Under the pieces are notes generated by a model. It had not been told where the DNA came from, did no database searches, and worked only from the letters and a program-made list of their open reading frames with translations. The position numbers and the translations under genes are program-made. A DNA stretch of 64,000 nucleotides from Acidiferrum sp963764675. Its GTDB lineage: Bacteria; Acidobacteriota; Terriglobia; Acidiferrales; UBA7541. Shown here in pieces: positions 1 to 7,725 of this stretch; within the stretch, counting starts at the first letter, position 1; each line of letters begins with the position of its first letter. The stretch is taken from NCBI GenBank assembly GCA_963764675.1, contig CAVXTQ010000010.1:248001-312000 (forward strand). Reading direction: 5' to 3'.

Positions 1-1
1 C

Positions 2-1924
2 GCGCAAGAGCTTTCCGGCGAAACCGCTAAGCGCAACCTGGAAGGCATCGCACGCTTTCATCGCCAGCGCGGCTCGCAGGGTTTTCACTCCGCCGCGGAG
101 CTCGTCGCCGAACGCGCACGCGCCTATGGTTTGAGCGACGTTGCGATTTTGCAGTTTCCGGCGGACGGAACGATTTTCTATGGCACGCAGCGCTCGCGCC
201 CCGCGTGGGATGCCGACTTCGCTGAGCTTTGGGAGATGAAAGACGGAGGAGCAGCGCTGAAGATGGCAAGTTATGAAGCGGAACCCGTCGTGTTGGCGGA
301 AGACAGCGAAAGCGCGGACGTGACGGCGGATTTGGTGGATGTTGCCGAGGGAACGAAAGAGAGCGACTACGCGGGGAAAGATGTGAAGGGAAAGATCGTG
401 CTGGCGGGGGCGCAACCCGGCGCGATGCAGAATTTAGCCGTCGGCAAATTCGGTGCGGCGGGAATCGTCAGCTACGCCCAAAATCAGAAGACGGCGTGGT
501 CGGGCGAAGATGAAAACCTGATTCGCTGGGGCCACCTCGAAACATTTTCAGCGAACAAGACGTTCGGCTTCATGGTGTCGCTGAAAACGGCACGTGCTTT
601 GCGCGAGCGTCTGAGCAGGGGCGAGCAAATCAAATTGCACGCGGTGGTAAAAGCCGGGCAGCATGCCGGCAACTACGACGTGGTGACCGCGACGATTCCC
701 GGCTCCGACCCGAAACTGAAAGACGAAGAGATCGCCTTCAGCTGCCATCTGGATCATCAGCGGCCCGGCGCGAACGACAACGCCAGCGGCTGCGTCACCA
801 TCCTCGAAGTTGCCCGCACGCTCCAAAAACTGATCGGTGAAGGAAAGCTCGCGCGCCCCGCGCGGACGATTCGTTTCATCTGGCCGCCGGAAATCGAAGG
901 GACGATGGCGCTGCTCAACGGGAAGCCGGAATTTCCAGCGCGCATCAAAGCCGTGGTGCACATGGACATGGTCGGCGGCGGCCCAATGACCAAGGCGGTG
1001 TTTCACGTTACGCGCGGCCCGATGAGCCTGCCATCGTTCGTACACGACGTGGCCTGGGCGTTCGCGGACTTCGTCAACGAAGAGTCTTACAACTTCGCGG
1101 CAGGACTCAGCACCGAATATCCTTTCGTCGCGCCCGAAGGCGGCAAGGAGGCGCTACTGGCGCAGGACACCGCGTACACGATGGGCAGCGACCACGACGT
1201 GTACCAAGACAGCTCCTTCCAAATCCCGGCCATTTACTTGAACGACTGGCCCGACCGCTACATCCACACCAACTTCGATACCGCCGCCAACATCGACACC
1301 ACCAAACTGAAGCGCGCGGCTTTCATCGGTGCCGCCAGCGGCTACTTTCTGGCAGGCCTGACCGGCCAGAACCCGCAGAGTCTGGCGGATGTCCGGTTCT
1401 TGATGATTCACGGATCCGAACTTCGGAACACAGCGATGTTTTCCCGGCTAAACAGTTTGTCGCACTTGGATTGGTCGTGCATCGAAGGATTCAAGAAGCA
1501 ATACGATCAGGACCTGCAATTCGATCTAAGCCGATTCCTCGGCCTTTCGCACAAACGGCTGGATAAGGCGTACCTTGCCGAGCGTGTTGCGTGTGCGCTG
1601 GACCAACAAACAGCGAACGGCGGCGACTTGAAGTATCGAAGGAAACCGGAACCACGCGGTCCGGTCACCGTTTTTGGCTACGACTATGTGAACGATCACA
1701 TCGCCGCTGCTGGCATCACGCCGCCCAAAATCCTGAGCTACGAAGGACTCTGGGGCGAAGGTGAGGAATACGCCTACGAGACTCTCAATTTTGTCGATAG
1801 CTCTCTAAACGCGCGGCAGATTCGCGACCGTGTTTCGATCGAGTACGGACCCGTGCCGCTGGAATTGGTCGTCGAATATTTGCGCACGCTCGAAAAAGCC
1901 GGGATCATCGAGCAAATGAAGTGA
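2..1924 (+). CDS. M28-family zinc aminopeptidase, 5' end cut by window
   Basis: The reading frame is open from the first bases of the window, so this is a 3' portion of at least 640 residues; an internal TTG at 131 is not a convincing start. The M28 signature is clear: a CHLDH segment (codons around 740-755) followed by GANDNASG, then a PPEIEG acidic segment, HMDMVGG and SDHDVY. These supply the usual His, Asp, Glu, Asp and His ligands of a co-catalytic two-zinc site. The segment before the catalytic domain (KGKIVLAG, GAAGIVSY) resembles a PA domain. The last ~120 residues look like a small winged-helix-type tail. The likely role is removal of N-terminal residues from peptides. It ends 25 bp before an MFS transporter gene on the same strand, so the two may be co-transcribed. 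Family confidence is high; substrate unknown. Confidence 0.85.
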   Translation, partial: AQELSGETAKRNLEGIARFHRQRGSQGFHSAAELVAERARAYGLSDVAILQFPADGTIFYGTQRSRPAWDADFAELWEMKDGGAALKMASYEAEPVVLAEDSESADVTADLVDVAEGTKESDYAGKDVKGKIVLAGAQPGAMQNLAVGKFGAAGIVSYAQNQKTAWSGEDENLIRWGHLETFSANKTFGFMVSLKTARALRERLSRGEQIKLHAVVKAGQHAGNYDVVTATIPGSDPKLKDEEIAFSCHLDHQRPGANDNASGCVTILEVARTLQKLIGEGKLARPARTIRFIWPPEIEGTMALLNGKPEFPARIKAVVHMDMVGGGPMTKAVFHVTRGPMSLPSFVHDVAWAFADFVNEESYNFAAGLSTEYPFVAPEGGKEALLAQDTAYTMGSDHDVYQDSSFQIPAIYLNDWPDRYIHTNFDTAANIDTTKLKRAAFIGAASGYFLAGLTGQNPQSLADVRFLMIHGSELRNTAMFSRLNSLSHLDWSCIEGFKKQYDQDLQFDLSRFLGLSHKRLDKAYLAERVACALDQQTANGGDLKYRRKPEPRGPVTVFGYDYVNDHIAAAGITPPKILSYEGLWGEGEEYAYETLNFVDSSLNARQIRDRVSIEYGPVPLELVVEYLRTLEKAGIIEQMK

Positions 1925-1949
1925 ACGCTAACAGCGCGCGACGCAACAA

Positions 1950-3320
1950 ATGAATTCCTCGACGCAAAGTATCTCCACGATTGCCGCGCGCATCGAGCGG
2001 TTGCCGCTGGGGAGTTTTCACCGGCGGTTCATCGCGCTCGTATCGCTGGGCGGGTGGTTCGACTTTTACGACATCTACATGATGGCGTATATCGGCGCGA
2101 CGCTGCAGCAGTCTGGATTTCTTTCCCTGCACCAGTTCAGCGAAGTGATCGCGGCGGGATTTCTAGGGATGTTCGTCGGGACGATCTTCTTTGGCATGGG
2201 CAGCGACCGCATGGGACGCCGCAGCGCGTTTGTGGCCATGCTGCTGATTTATTCCGCATTCACACTGGCGGGTGCGTTTGCGCCGTCGCCGGAGTGGCTA
2301 ATCGCGCTGAGATTTTGCGCGGGCATCGGCATCGGCGCGGAGCTCGTGGTGATCGACACGTACGTCTCGGAAATGGTGCCCAGCGGCGCGCGCGGCCGCT
2401 ACGTGGCCATTTCGCAAATGTCGGGTTTCACGGCCGTGCCGATCGTTGCAATTCTGGTGCGTTTGCTAGCGCCTACGCATTTTCTGATGGAAGGCTGGCG
2501 CTGGGTGATGGTGATCGGTGCCGCAGGCGCGGTCCTGGCGTGGTATTTCCGGCGGCGGCTGCCGGAATCGCCGCGCTGGCTGGAGAGCCGCGGCCGGCAC
2601 GCGGAGGCGGAACGTGTCGTCGAGGCCCTGGAAGCCGAATCGTTAGCCGGCGGCGCCCGCGCCGGGGTTGCGGCCCAGGCAACGGACGCGCAGGCTGCTG
2701 TAGTCGCTGAGCGAGCTTCGTTCGCGGAGTTGTGGCGGCCTCCGTACTTGCGGCGCACCGTGATGCTGGTGGTTTTTCACGCGCTGCAGACGATCGGGTA
2801 TTACGGCTTCGCGAATTGGGCCCCGACGTTTTTGCTGCGCCGCGGCGTTTCGTTGCTGCATTCGCTGGAGTACACGCTGCTGATCGCGCTGGTGTCTCCG
2901 CTGGGCCCCGCGCTGGCGGTGCTGACTTCGGACAAGCTGGAACGCAAGTGGACGATCGTAGTCATGGCGCTGCTAATCGCAGCGCTGGGACTGGGCTTTG
3001 CGTTCTGGTCGCTGCCGGTGCTGATCGTCGCTAGCGGTGCGTTGATCACTCTGTGCAGCAACTGGTTTTCGGCATTGCTGCACGCGTATCAGTCCGAGAT
3101 GTTTCCCACACGGATGCGCGCGACCGGTGTGGGATTCACCTATAGCTGGAGCCGGTTGAGTGCCGTATTTTCTTCGCTGCTGATCGGGGTGGTGCTGGCG
3201 CACGCTGGCGTCGGAGCGGTGTTCGCGCTGCTGGCCGCGGCAATGTGCGGTGTAGCGCTGGTCATCGGCGTCTTTGGCCCGCGAACGAACCGGATCGCGC
3301 TGGAAGAGCTGGCGCGCTGA
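1950..3320 (+). CDS. MFS transporter, sugar/aromatic-acid porter type
   Basis: This 456-residue protein has about twelve hydrophobic segments and classic MFS motifs: GSDRMGRR in the loop between helices 2 and 3, and PESPRWLESRGR after helix 6, the latter typical of sugar porter and aromatic-acid:H+ symporter groups. A long hydrophilic, Ala-rich central loop (about residues 215-250) separates the two six-helix halves. It should be a proton-coupled inner-membrane importer of a small organic solute. It follows the M28 peptidase by 25 bp with no obvious Shine-Dalgarno sequence, suggesting translational coupling or a leaderless start. It converges on the PQQ-propeller gene with only 26 bp between stops. 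The substrate cannot be assigned from sequence. Confidence 0.85.
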   Translation: MNSSTQSISTIAARIERLPLGSFHRRFIALVSLGGWFDFYDIYMMAYIGATLQQSGFLSLHQFSEVIAAGFLGMFVGTIFFGMGSDRMGRRSAFVAMLLIYSAFTLAGAFAPSPEWLIALRFCAGIGIGAELVVIDTYVSEMVPSGARGRYVAISQMSGFTAVPIVAILVRLLAPTHFLMEGWRWVMVIGAAGAVLAWYFRRRLPESPRWLESRGRHAEAERVVEALEAESLAGGARAGVAAQATDAQAAVVAERASFAELWRPPYLRRTVMLVVFHALQTIGYYGFANWAPTFLLRRGVSLLHSLEYTLLIALVSPLGPALAVLTSDKLERKWTIVVMALLIAALGLGFAFWSLPVLIVASGALITLCSNWFSALLHAYQSEMFPTRMRATGVGFTYSWSRLSAVFSSLLIGVVLAHAGVGAVFALLAAAMCGVALVIGVFGPRTNRIALEELAR

Positions 3321-3346
3321 GGCGATTTGGACCCAGGCGGTGACGC

Positions 3347-5488
3347 TCAGTGTTGCGGAAGCAGGCCGTACACATCCACTTCGTCTTTAGCGCCGAGATA
3401 AACCTTGCCGTTGACCACGGTGGGCATTGCGAAGCGTAGCGCGACGCCTGCGCGATCGCGCGCGCCCTTCTGTTCCGTGTTGTAGAGGAGGCGATTCACG
3501 TCGGTGGCATCGTAGGCGTAAAGGATCGCGGGCCTGCCGGGCGGCTCGTCCCAATTCTTTGAGGCCGCAGCCCACAGGATAGCGTTCTCCGTGCCGTTGG
3601 AGGAGATGACCGGGATTGCGCCGGAATCGAGGAAGCGGTTTGGCCCGGTGGCCTTCAACTTCAACTGCCCGCGGTTCACAGCAAAGTCTTGCACGCGGTT
3701 TTCGCTGCCGATGAAGAAGACGTGTTGGTTCCAATAGGCCATGGCCCCAAAGGCTCCGTGCGAAGCGGCAATGGTCTGCACGGCGTGAGGATCGTCGCCC
3801 GGTTGATATTTGCCCATATGATCCCGGTCGATCAGGTAGATCTTGCCCTCTTTGCCGGCAGTGACGAGCAGGTGCGGATGTGGGCCCGGTTGATCGGGAA
3901 GCAAGACCGGACCGCTGGAGCCTAAGTCATTGTCGCGGTCATTGAGCTGCACTTGATTCGAGGGCGTGAAGTAGTCGAGAAGTTTGAGGCTTTGCGCGCC
4001 GGAGCCTAGTTTCAGAACGCTGTCACCGTAGTCGCGGCCGTTGTTTGCGGCGTCAAACTCTCCGTTTCCGGTGACGACAAACACGTTGCCGTCTTTGTCG
4101 GCGGCAGGACCTGCGTCGCCCTGCCAGATGGAAGCGAGCGACTTGTCGGGCGACGTATTGAAGACTGCTTTCTGGGCGAGGGAACGTGCGTCGTAGGAAA
4201 TCACCCAGCCATAATAGGGTGCCACGTCGCACGACGATCCCCAAGTGAGATAGACCATGTCGTTTGCGAGCAGCAGCGCGGCGCGGGGGTTTTCGCGCTG
4301 AGGATCGAAGTCAATTTGAGCGCTTGAGCCCGCGGCACCTCCTCTCTTCAGCGACGCGTTGATCTCGACCGGGCCGCCGACTTTTTCCGCTCCCGTGGTG
4401 ATCGCCAAGGCGTGTAGGCGCTGCTTGTATTCATCGGCGCTAAGCATTCCTTTGCTCTCTTTGGTGCGCGCCAGCACGTACAGAGTGCCGGTCTTGCGAT
4501 CGATCACCGGCGTGGACGTGATTCCGACTTTGGGCACGATGAAGAAGCAACTCGTGTCTCGCTCGGAAAGGGGCCGCGCGCCGTTCTTGGAACTGGCGAG
4601 ACTCGCGTGCCATAGCGGATCGGTTGAGGCGCCATCGGCATCGAAGGCGTAGACACTGTCATTCTCGGTGGCGACGAAAAGAACGTTGTGCCTGCCTTTG
4701 CCCGGAACCTCGACGTCCGGGAGGTAAAGCGGCTGCGCGTAGACGTCGCCGTCCACTTTGAAAGTGAAGAGCTTGCCGAACTGCGCCGCGCTGACGTTTG
4801 CGGGCGTGAGGGTTTTTTCATTTAGATTTGCGCCGGTGCGCGCGTTGTCGTACTGAGCGGTCCACACTTGCGGCGCTTGCGAAGGCGGCTTTGCGCCGGC
4901 TACGAGTTGGGTGGCGAAAGGTGAATTCGGATCGGGTTCCAGGTCTTCGGTGACGTTGCCGTCGGCTGCAACTCCTGCGACCACGGCTTCTGCTTGCGAA
5001 TTTCCCTCACCCCTGAACGCGTCAGAGGGATTTGCTTGCGGTGCGACGCGCACTCGCTTTTGTACGCGAGAGGAATCTGTCGAGGTGTGTCGCCGAGCGC
5101 GCAGGTTTGCCGGCCGCACCGTTTCCAGCGCAAAGGTAGAGAGCAGCGCGAAGAACGCGAGCGAAGCTACGCATCCCTGCAGCATTCTCGGAATCGGCAA
5201 AGATGTTTCCGGTGAGGCAATGCGTTCCCACGCGAACAGCTCGCCGCCCGACGCGCCGAGCGAGGGCGCGAGGGCCAGATCACCGATGAACAATTTTTCC
5301 AGAGCGCCGCGCACAACCCACTGCCGCGCCAGCGATACGAAGCCGTCGGCAAACAAGGGGAGCACGCTCTGGCACTCCGTGACTTCGTCGAAGATCCACA
5401 GCATGTCGTGCCCGAATCGCGAGCGGAAAGAGTGCGGGTGCAAGCGGAGAAGGCAGCGGTACAGAAAACGCGAGACGGTTCGATGCAT
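3347..5488 (-). CDS. Membrane-anchored PQQ-type beta-propeller protein with permease-like N-terminus
   Basis: This is a 713-residue protein of two unlike parts. Residues 1-100 (LYRCLLRLHPHSFRSRFG and following) resemble the cytoplasmic N-terminal region found on many acidobacterial MacB-type permeases encoded beside PadR regulators. A single hydrophobic helix follows at about 102-122. From about residue 205 the sequence is a PQQ-like beta-propeller (WTAQYDNARTGAN, NVLFVATENDSVYAFDADG, repeated blade strands such as GKIYLIDRDHMG). The propeller should sit outside the cytoplasmic membrane. No full set of quinoprotein dehydrogenase residues was recognised, so it may be a binding or sensing propeller. 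Its ATG overlaps the PadR stop (TGATG), so it is translationally coupled to padR. Confidence 0.75.
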   Translation of the reverse strand: MHRTVSRFLYRCLLRLHPHSFRSRFGHDMLWIFDEVTECQSVLPLFADGFVSLARQWVVRGALEKLFIGDLALAPSLGASGGELFAWERIASPETSLPIPRMLQGCVASLAFFALLSTFALETVRPANLRARRHTSTDSSRVQKRVRVAPQANPSDAFRGEGNSQAEAVVAGVAADGNVTEDLEPDPNSPFATQLVAGAKPPSQAPQVWTAQYDNARTGANLNEKTLTPANVSAAQFGKLFTFKVDGDVYAQPLYLPDVEVPGKGRHNVLFVATENDSVYAFDADGASTDPLWHASLASSKNGARPLSERDTSCFFIVPKVGITSTPVIDRKTGTLYVLARTKESKGMLSADEYKQRLHALAITTGAEKVGGPVEINASLKRGGAAGSSAQIDFDPQRENPRAALLLANDMVYLTWGSSCDVAPYYGWVISYDARSLAQKAVFNTSPDKSLASIWQGDAGPAADKDGNVFVVTGNGEFDAANNGRDYGDSVLKLGSGAQSLKLLDYFTPSNQVQLNDRDNDLGSSGPVLLPDQPGPHPHLLVTAGKEGKIYLIDRDHMGKYQPGDDPHAVQTIAASHGAFGAMAYWNQHVFFIGSENRVQDFAVNRGQLKLKATGPNRFLDSGAIPVISSNGTENAILWAAASKNWDEPPGRPAILYAYDATDVNRLLYNTEQKGARDRAGVALRFAMPTVVNGKVYLGAKDEVDVYGLLPQH

Positions 5489-5850
5489 CAGGCCCTCCCT
5501 GGTTTGAGAGGCTTGAAAGCCTTCAGATGGGTGCGCGCTTCGCGAAGCATGCCGTCGAGGCGTTGCACGTCCATCGCGAGTACGTCGCGTCCAAGCGTAT
5601 TGAGGCGGTAGTAGCGGCGTCGCGGATCGTCCTCGGACGATGGGGCGCCCACTTCCTCGATGACGCCTTGAAGCATGAGCCGTTTCAGGTTGTCATAGAG
5701 CGTGCCTGGGCCGAGCTTGTACTGACCCTCGGACTGCCGCGTGACCTCTTGCATGATCCCGTAGCCGTGAAGGTCGTTGCCAGCCAGGGCGAGCAGGATG
5801 TGGAAGGCGGCCGGAGATAAAGGAAGAAGGCGGTTTGGTCGGGGTTTCAT
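5488..5850 (-). CDS. PadR-family transcriptional regulator
   Basis: This is a compact regulator of about 120 residues with the PadR winged-helix signature: LSPAAFHILLAL, DLHGYGIMQEV, LGPGTLYDNLKRL and RRRYYRLNTLGRDVLA. PadR proteins are usually repressors that bind DNA as dimers. I chose the ATG at 5850 (MKPRPNRLLPLSP) rather than the upstream ATG at 5874. It fits the family's usual N-terminus and leaves a palindromic operator-like sequence just upstream instead of inside the gene. The stop overlaps the start of the membrane-anchored propeller gene, which is the expected arrangement for an acidobacterial PadR controlling its partner. The ligand is unknown. Confidence 0.88.
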   Translation of the reverse strand: MKPRPNRLLPLSPAAFHILLALAGNDLHGYGIMQEVTRQSEGQYKLGPGTLYDNLKRLMLQGVIEEVGAPSSEDDPRRRYYRLNTLGRDVLAMDVQRLDGMLREARTHLKAFKPLKPGRA

Positions 5851-5852
5851 AG

Positions 5853-5870
5853 TCGGAGTCCGATATATCG
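5853..5870 (-). promoter_or_regulatory. Candidate PadR operator (overlapping palindromes)
   Basis: Two overlapping dyads lie immediately upstream of the preferred PadR start. TCGGAGTCCGA (5853-5863) is an odd palindrome, and CGATATATCG (5861-5870) is a perfect 10-bp palindrome. A related half site (GAGTGATATGTC) lies just beyond. The position next to the start codon fits autorepression of the padR-propeller operon. The sequence is directly visible; binding by PadR is inferred. Confidence 0.5.
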
Positions 5871-5874
5871 GCAT

Positions 5875-6181
5875 CCGAGTGATATGTCAAGGTCATTTTG
5901 TCGCTGACTGCAGCGTGCGCCAAGGGCCCCCCTCCCCCCAGTTTTTTTCATAAGTGTTCATTCTAGAGAGGGTTAAAGTCGCTTGTTTTCATACACTTTT
6001 GCAAGTGTTGATTCTACAGGGGGTTACGCAACACATTTGTTAGTTAGTTGGTTACTAGAATTGAAGACCTACCGGATACATCGGAAAGTTGTGGTGAACG
6101 CTTTTTTACTCCCTGGTACCATACCACATGCGTTACCTCGTGCCAAGCGAGAGGTTGGGTAGATAGGCATTTTCTGCCGAG
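5875..6181. other. Intergenic region, no gene seen
   Basis: This is the spacer between the PadR operon promoter side and the 3' end of the GNAT gene, which lies on the same strand downstream. It is more AT-rich than its surroundings and contains a homopolymeric C run followed by T7 (about 5928-5948). It also holds the duplicated 24-bp motif annotated separately. No open frame with family resemblance was seen on either strand. Confidence 0.6.
5952..6026. repeat. Pair of 24-bp direct repeats with an internal inverted repeat
   Basis: AAGTGTTCATTCTAGAGAGG... at 5952-5975 recurs as AAGTGTTGATTCTACAGGGG... at 6003-6026, with 21 of 24 positions identical and a start-to-start distance of 51 bp. The second copy is entered through a perfect inverted repeat, ACACTT-TTGC-AAGTGT (5993-6008). 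The arrangement suggests paired protein-binding sites near the PadR promoter, or a small mobile-repeat remnant. Function is not known. Confidence 0.5.
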
Positions 6182-6679
6182 TCACAGAACCAGCTCAAAA
6201 TAGATTAGTGGGGATTTGCGGTACGTTACGCGGCCGACCTCGAGGAAGCCGCACTTGGCGTAGAACGCGCCAGCGCCGGCGTCCGCGTCGAAGGTATCGA
6301 GGCGGATCGCGTCGGCAGGCCAACCGCGGGTCTGTTTTGCTGCTTCCTCGAGCAGGCGTCGGCCAATTCCTTGGCGTTGCATGGCGGGAGCCACAGCCAT
6401 ACCTAACAGATAGAGCGCTTTACTCACCGGGGTGAAGTAGGAGACATCAATTGCCCAGGGCTTTTTGGTTTGCAAACGCAGCGTGCCGACGATGTTTTTG
6501 CCTTTGCGCGCGATGACGACCCGCGAGCGCCGCATGCCGAAAAGGACACCTTTTTCGGTCATCGCCGAGGACCACCCTCCGGGACCGTAACGGCGAGTGA
6601 GGTCTTCGGCGACGGCAGTGTGCACTGCGGCCAGCGCGGGTGCGTCGGATGGAACGGCGATGGAGAAAGAGAGTTTCAT
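6182..6679 (-). CDS. GNAT-family N-acetyltransferase
   Basis: This is a 165-residue single-domain protein of the usual GNAT length. The acetyl-CoA binding region is visible as VAPAMQRQGIGRRLLEEA (the V-x-x-x-x-Q/R-x-x-G-x-G/A signature), preceded by a beta-strand carrying GTLRLQ and followed by IRLDTFDADAGAGAFYAKCGFLEVG, the usual helix-4/strand-6 region. It transfers an acetyl group from acetyl-CoA to an amine. The substrate could be a small molecule, antibiotic or protein N-terminus and is not identifiable. It stands alone, 65 bp from an epoxide-hydrolase-like gene on the same strand, with a short palindrome between them. Confidence 0.85.
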   Translation of the reverse strand: MKLSFSIAVPSDAPALAAVHTAVAEDLTRRYGPGGWSSAMTEKGVLFGMRRSRVVIARKGKNIVGTLRLQTKKPWAIDVSYFTPVSKALYLLGMAVAPAMQRQGIGRRLLEEAAKQTRGWPADAIRLDTFDADAGAGAFYAKCGFLEVGRVTYRKSPLIYFELVL

Positions 6680-6712
6680 CTTGCGGGGGAGATGCTGCCA
6701 AGACGCAAAGAT

Positions 6713-6730
6713 GCCGGGCTTAAGCCCGGC
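6713..6730. repeat. 18-bp perfect palindrome (REP-like)
   Basis: GCCGGGCTTAAGCCCGGC is self-complementary over its whole length and lies between two same-strand genes. It is followed by GCTACATTAA. In RNA it would form a GC-rich hairpin downstream of the epoxide-hydrolase gene. It has the look of a dispersed intergenic palindrome, but copy number cannot be tested here. Confidence 0.6.
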
Positions 6731-6744
6731 GCTACATTAAAACC

Positions 6745-7725
6745 TCATAGGCTACGAAGGAAGTCTAGGATGGCGGCGTTGACTTCATTGGGGCGTTCTT
6801 GCTGGGTCCAATGGCCGCAGCCGGGAAGCATGATAGTGCCGCGAAGCTGGGGCACGGAATGGGGGAGGCTAGCGAGGAGCAGTTCCATGCCGCGGAAGGC
6901 GACGACGAGGTCGCGGTCACCGGCAATGTAGAGGGCCGGGACGGCGATTTGTTTGCCTGCGAAGGGCGCGAAGAGCTCCCAACTGCGGTCGATGTTGCGA
7001 TACCAGTTCAGGCCGCCACGGAATCCCGTGCGCGTAAATTCCTGCGCATAGAAATCGACGTCGGCATCGGTGAGCCATGGTGGAAGTGAGCCGGGGTTCA
7101 CCATGCGCGAGAGGAAACCTCCTTGGCGGGGCACCATGCCAACTTGGGAGCCGGGCTTTCCGGCGTCGGGTGGGCGGGGCGCGTCGCCGGAAGCGGAATA
7201 GAGCAGGCTGCGGATGGTGACGCGAACGTCGCGTTCAAATTCAGCTTCGGCAACGCCGGGAGTCTGGAAATAGAGTTGATAGAAGATGGCTTGGTCGTTC
7301 TGACTCATCACGCTGGTCGGGCGAAACGGGAGGCGCGGCCAGAATGGCACGCTGAGGCCGATCACGGCGCGGAAGCGATCGGGGCGGAGGAGCGCGGAAG
7401 ACCAGGCGACAGGCGCGCCCCAATCGTGGCCGGCGATGACGGCCTGCGAGGAGCCGAGTGCGTCGAGGAGACCGACCATGTCGCCGACTAGATGGAGAAG
7501 CGTGTACTGGTCGATGGCCTCGGGGCGATCGGTTTGGCCGTAACCGCGCATGTCCGGAGCGACGGCGTGGAAGCCTGCTTCGGCGAATGCGCTGAGTTGA
7601 TGTCGCCAGGAATACCAAGATTCGGGGAAGCCGTGACACAGAAGGACGAGAGGGCCGCAGCCGCACTCGGCGATGTGCATGCGGATGCCGTTGGTGTCGA
7701 TGGTGCGATGGGTGACGTCAGGCAT
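6745..7725 (-). CDS. Alpha/beta hydrolase, epoxide hydrolase type
   Basis: This is a 326-residue alpha/beta-hydrolase fold protein. The oxyanion-hole motif HGFPESWYSWRHQ and nucleophile elbow AGHDWGAP (Asp101) are typical of soluble epoxide hydrolases, which attack the epoxide with an aspartate. The late acid (YIAGDRDLVV) and the catalytic His (GCGHWTQQERP, about residue 305) complete the triad. Haloalkane dehalogenases share this topology and cannot be wholly excluded, but the lid region and HGFPE motif favour epoxide hydrolysis to a vicinal diol. Its start codon overlaps the end of the upstream FAD oxidoreductase gene by 8 bp, so the two are almost certainly co-translated and may act on the same compound. 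Confidence 0.85.
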   Translation of the reverse strand: MPDVTHRTIDTNGIRMHIAECGCGPLVLLCHGFPESWYSWRHQLSAFAEAGFHAVAPDMRGYGQTDRPEAIDQYTLLHLVGDMVGLLDALGSSQAVIAGHDWGAPVAWSSALLRPDRFRAVIGLSVPFWPRLPFRPTSVMSQNDQAIFYQLYFQTPGVAEAEFERDVRVTIRSLLYSASGDAPRPPDAGKPGSQVGMVPRQGGFLSRMVNPGSLPPWLTDADVDFYAQEFTRTGFRGGLNWYRNIDRSWELFAPFAGKQIAVPALYIAGDRDLVVAFRGMELLLASLPHSVPQLRGTIMLPGCGHWTQQERPNEVNAAILDFLRSL

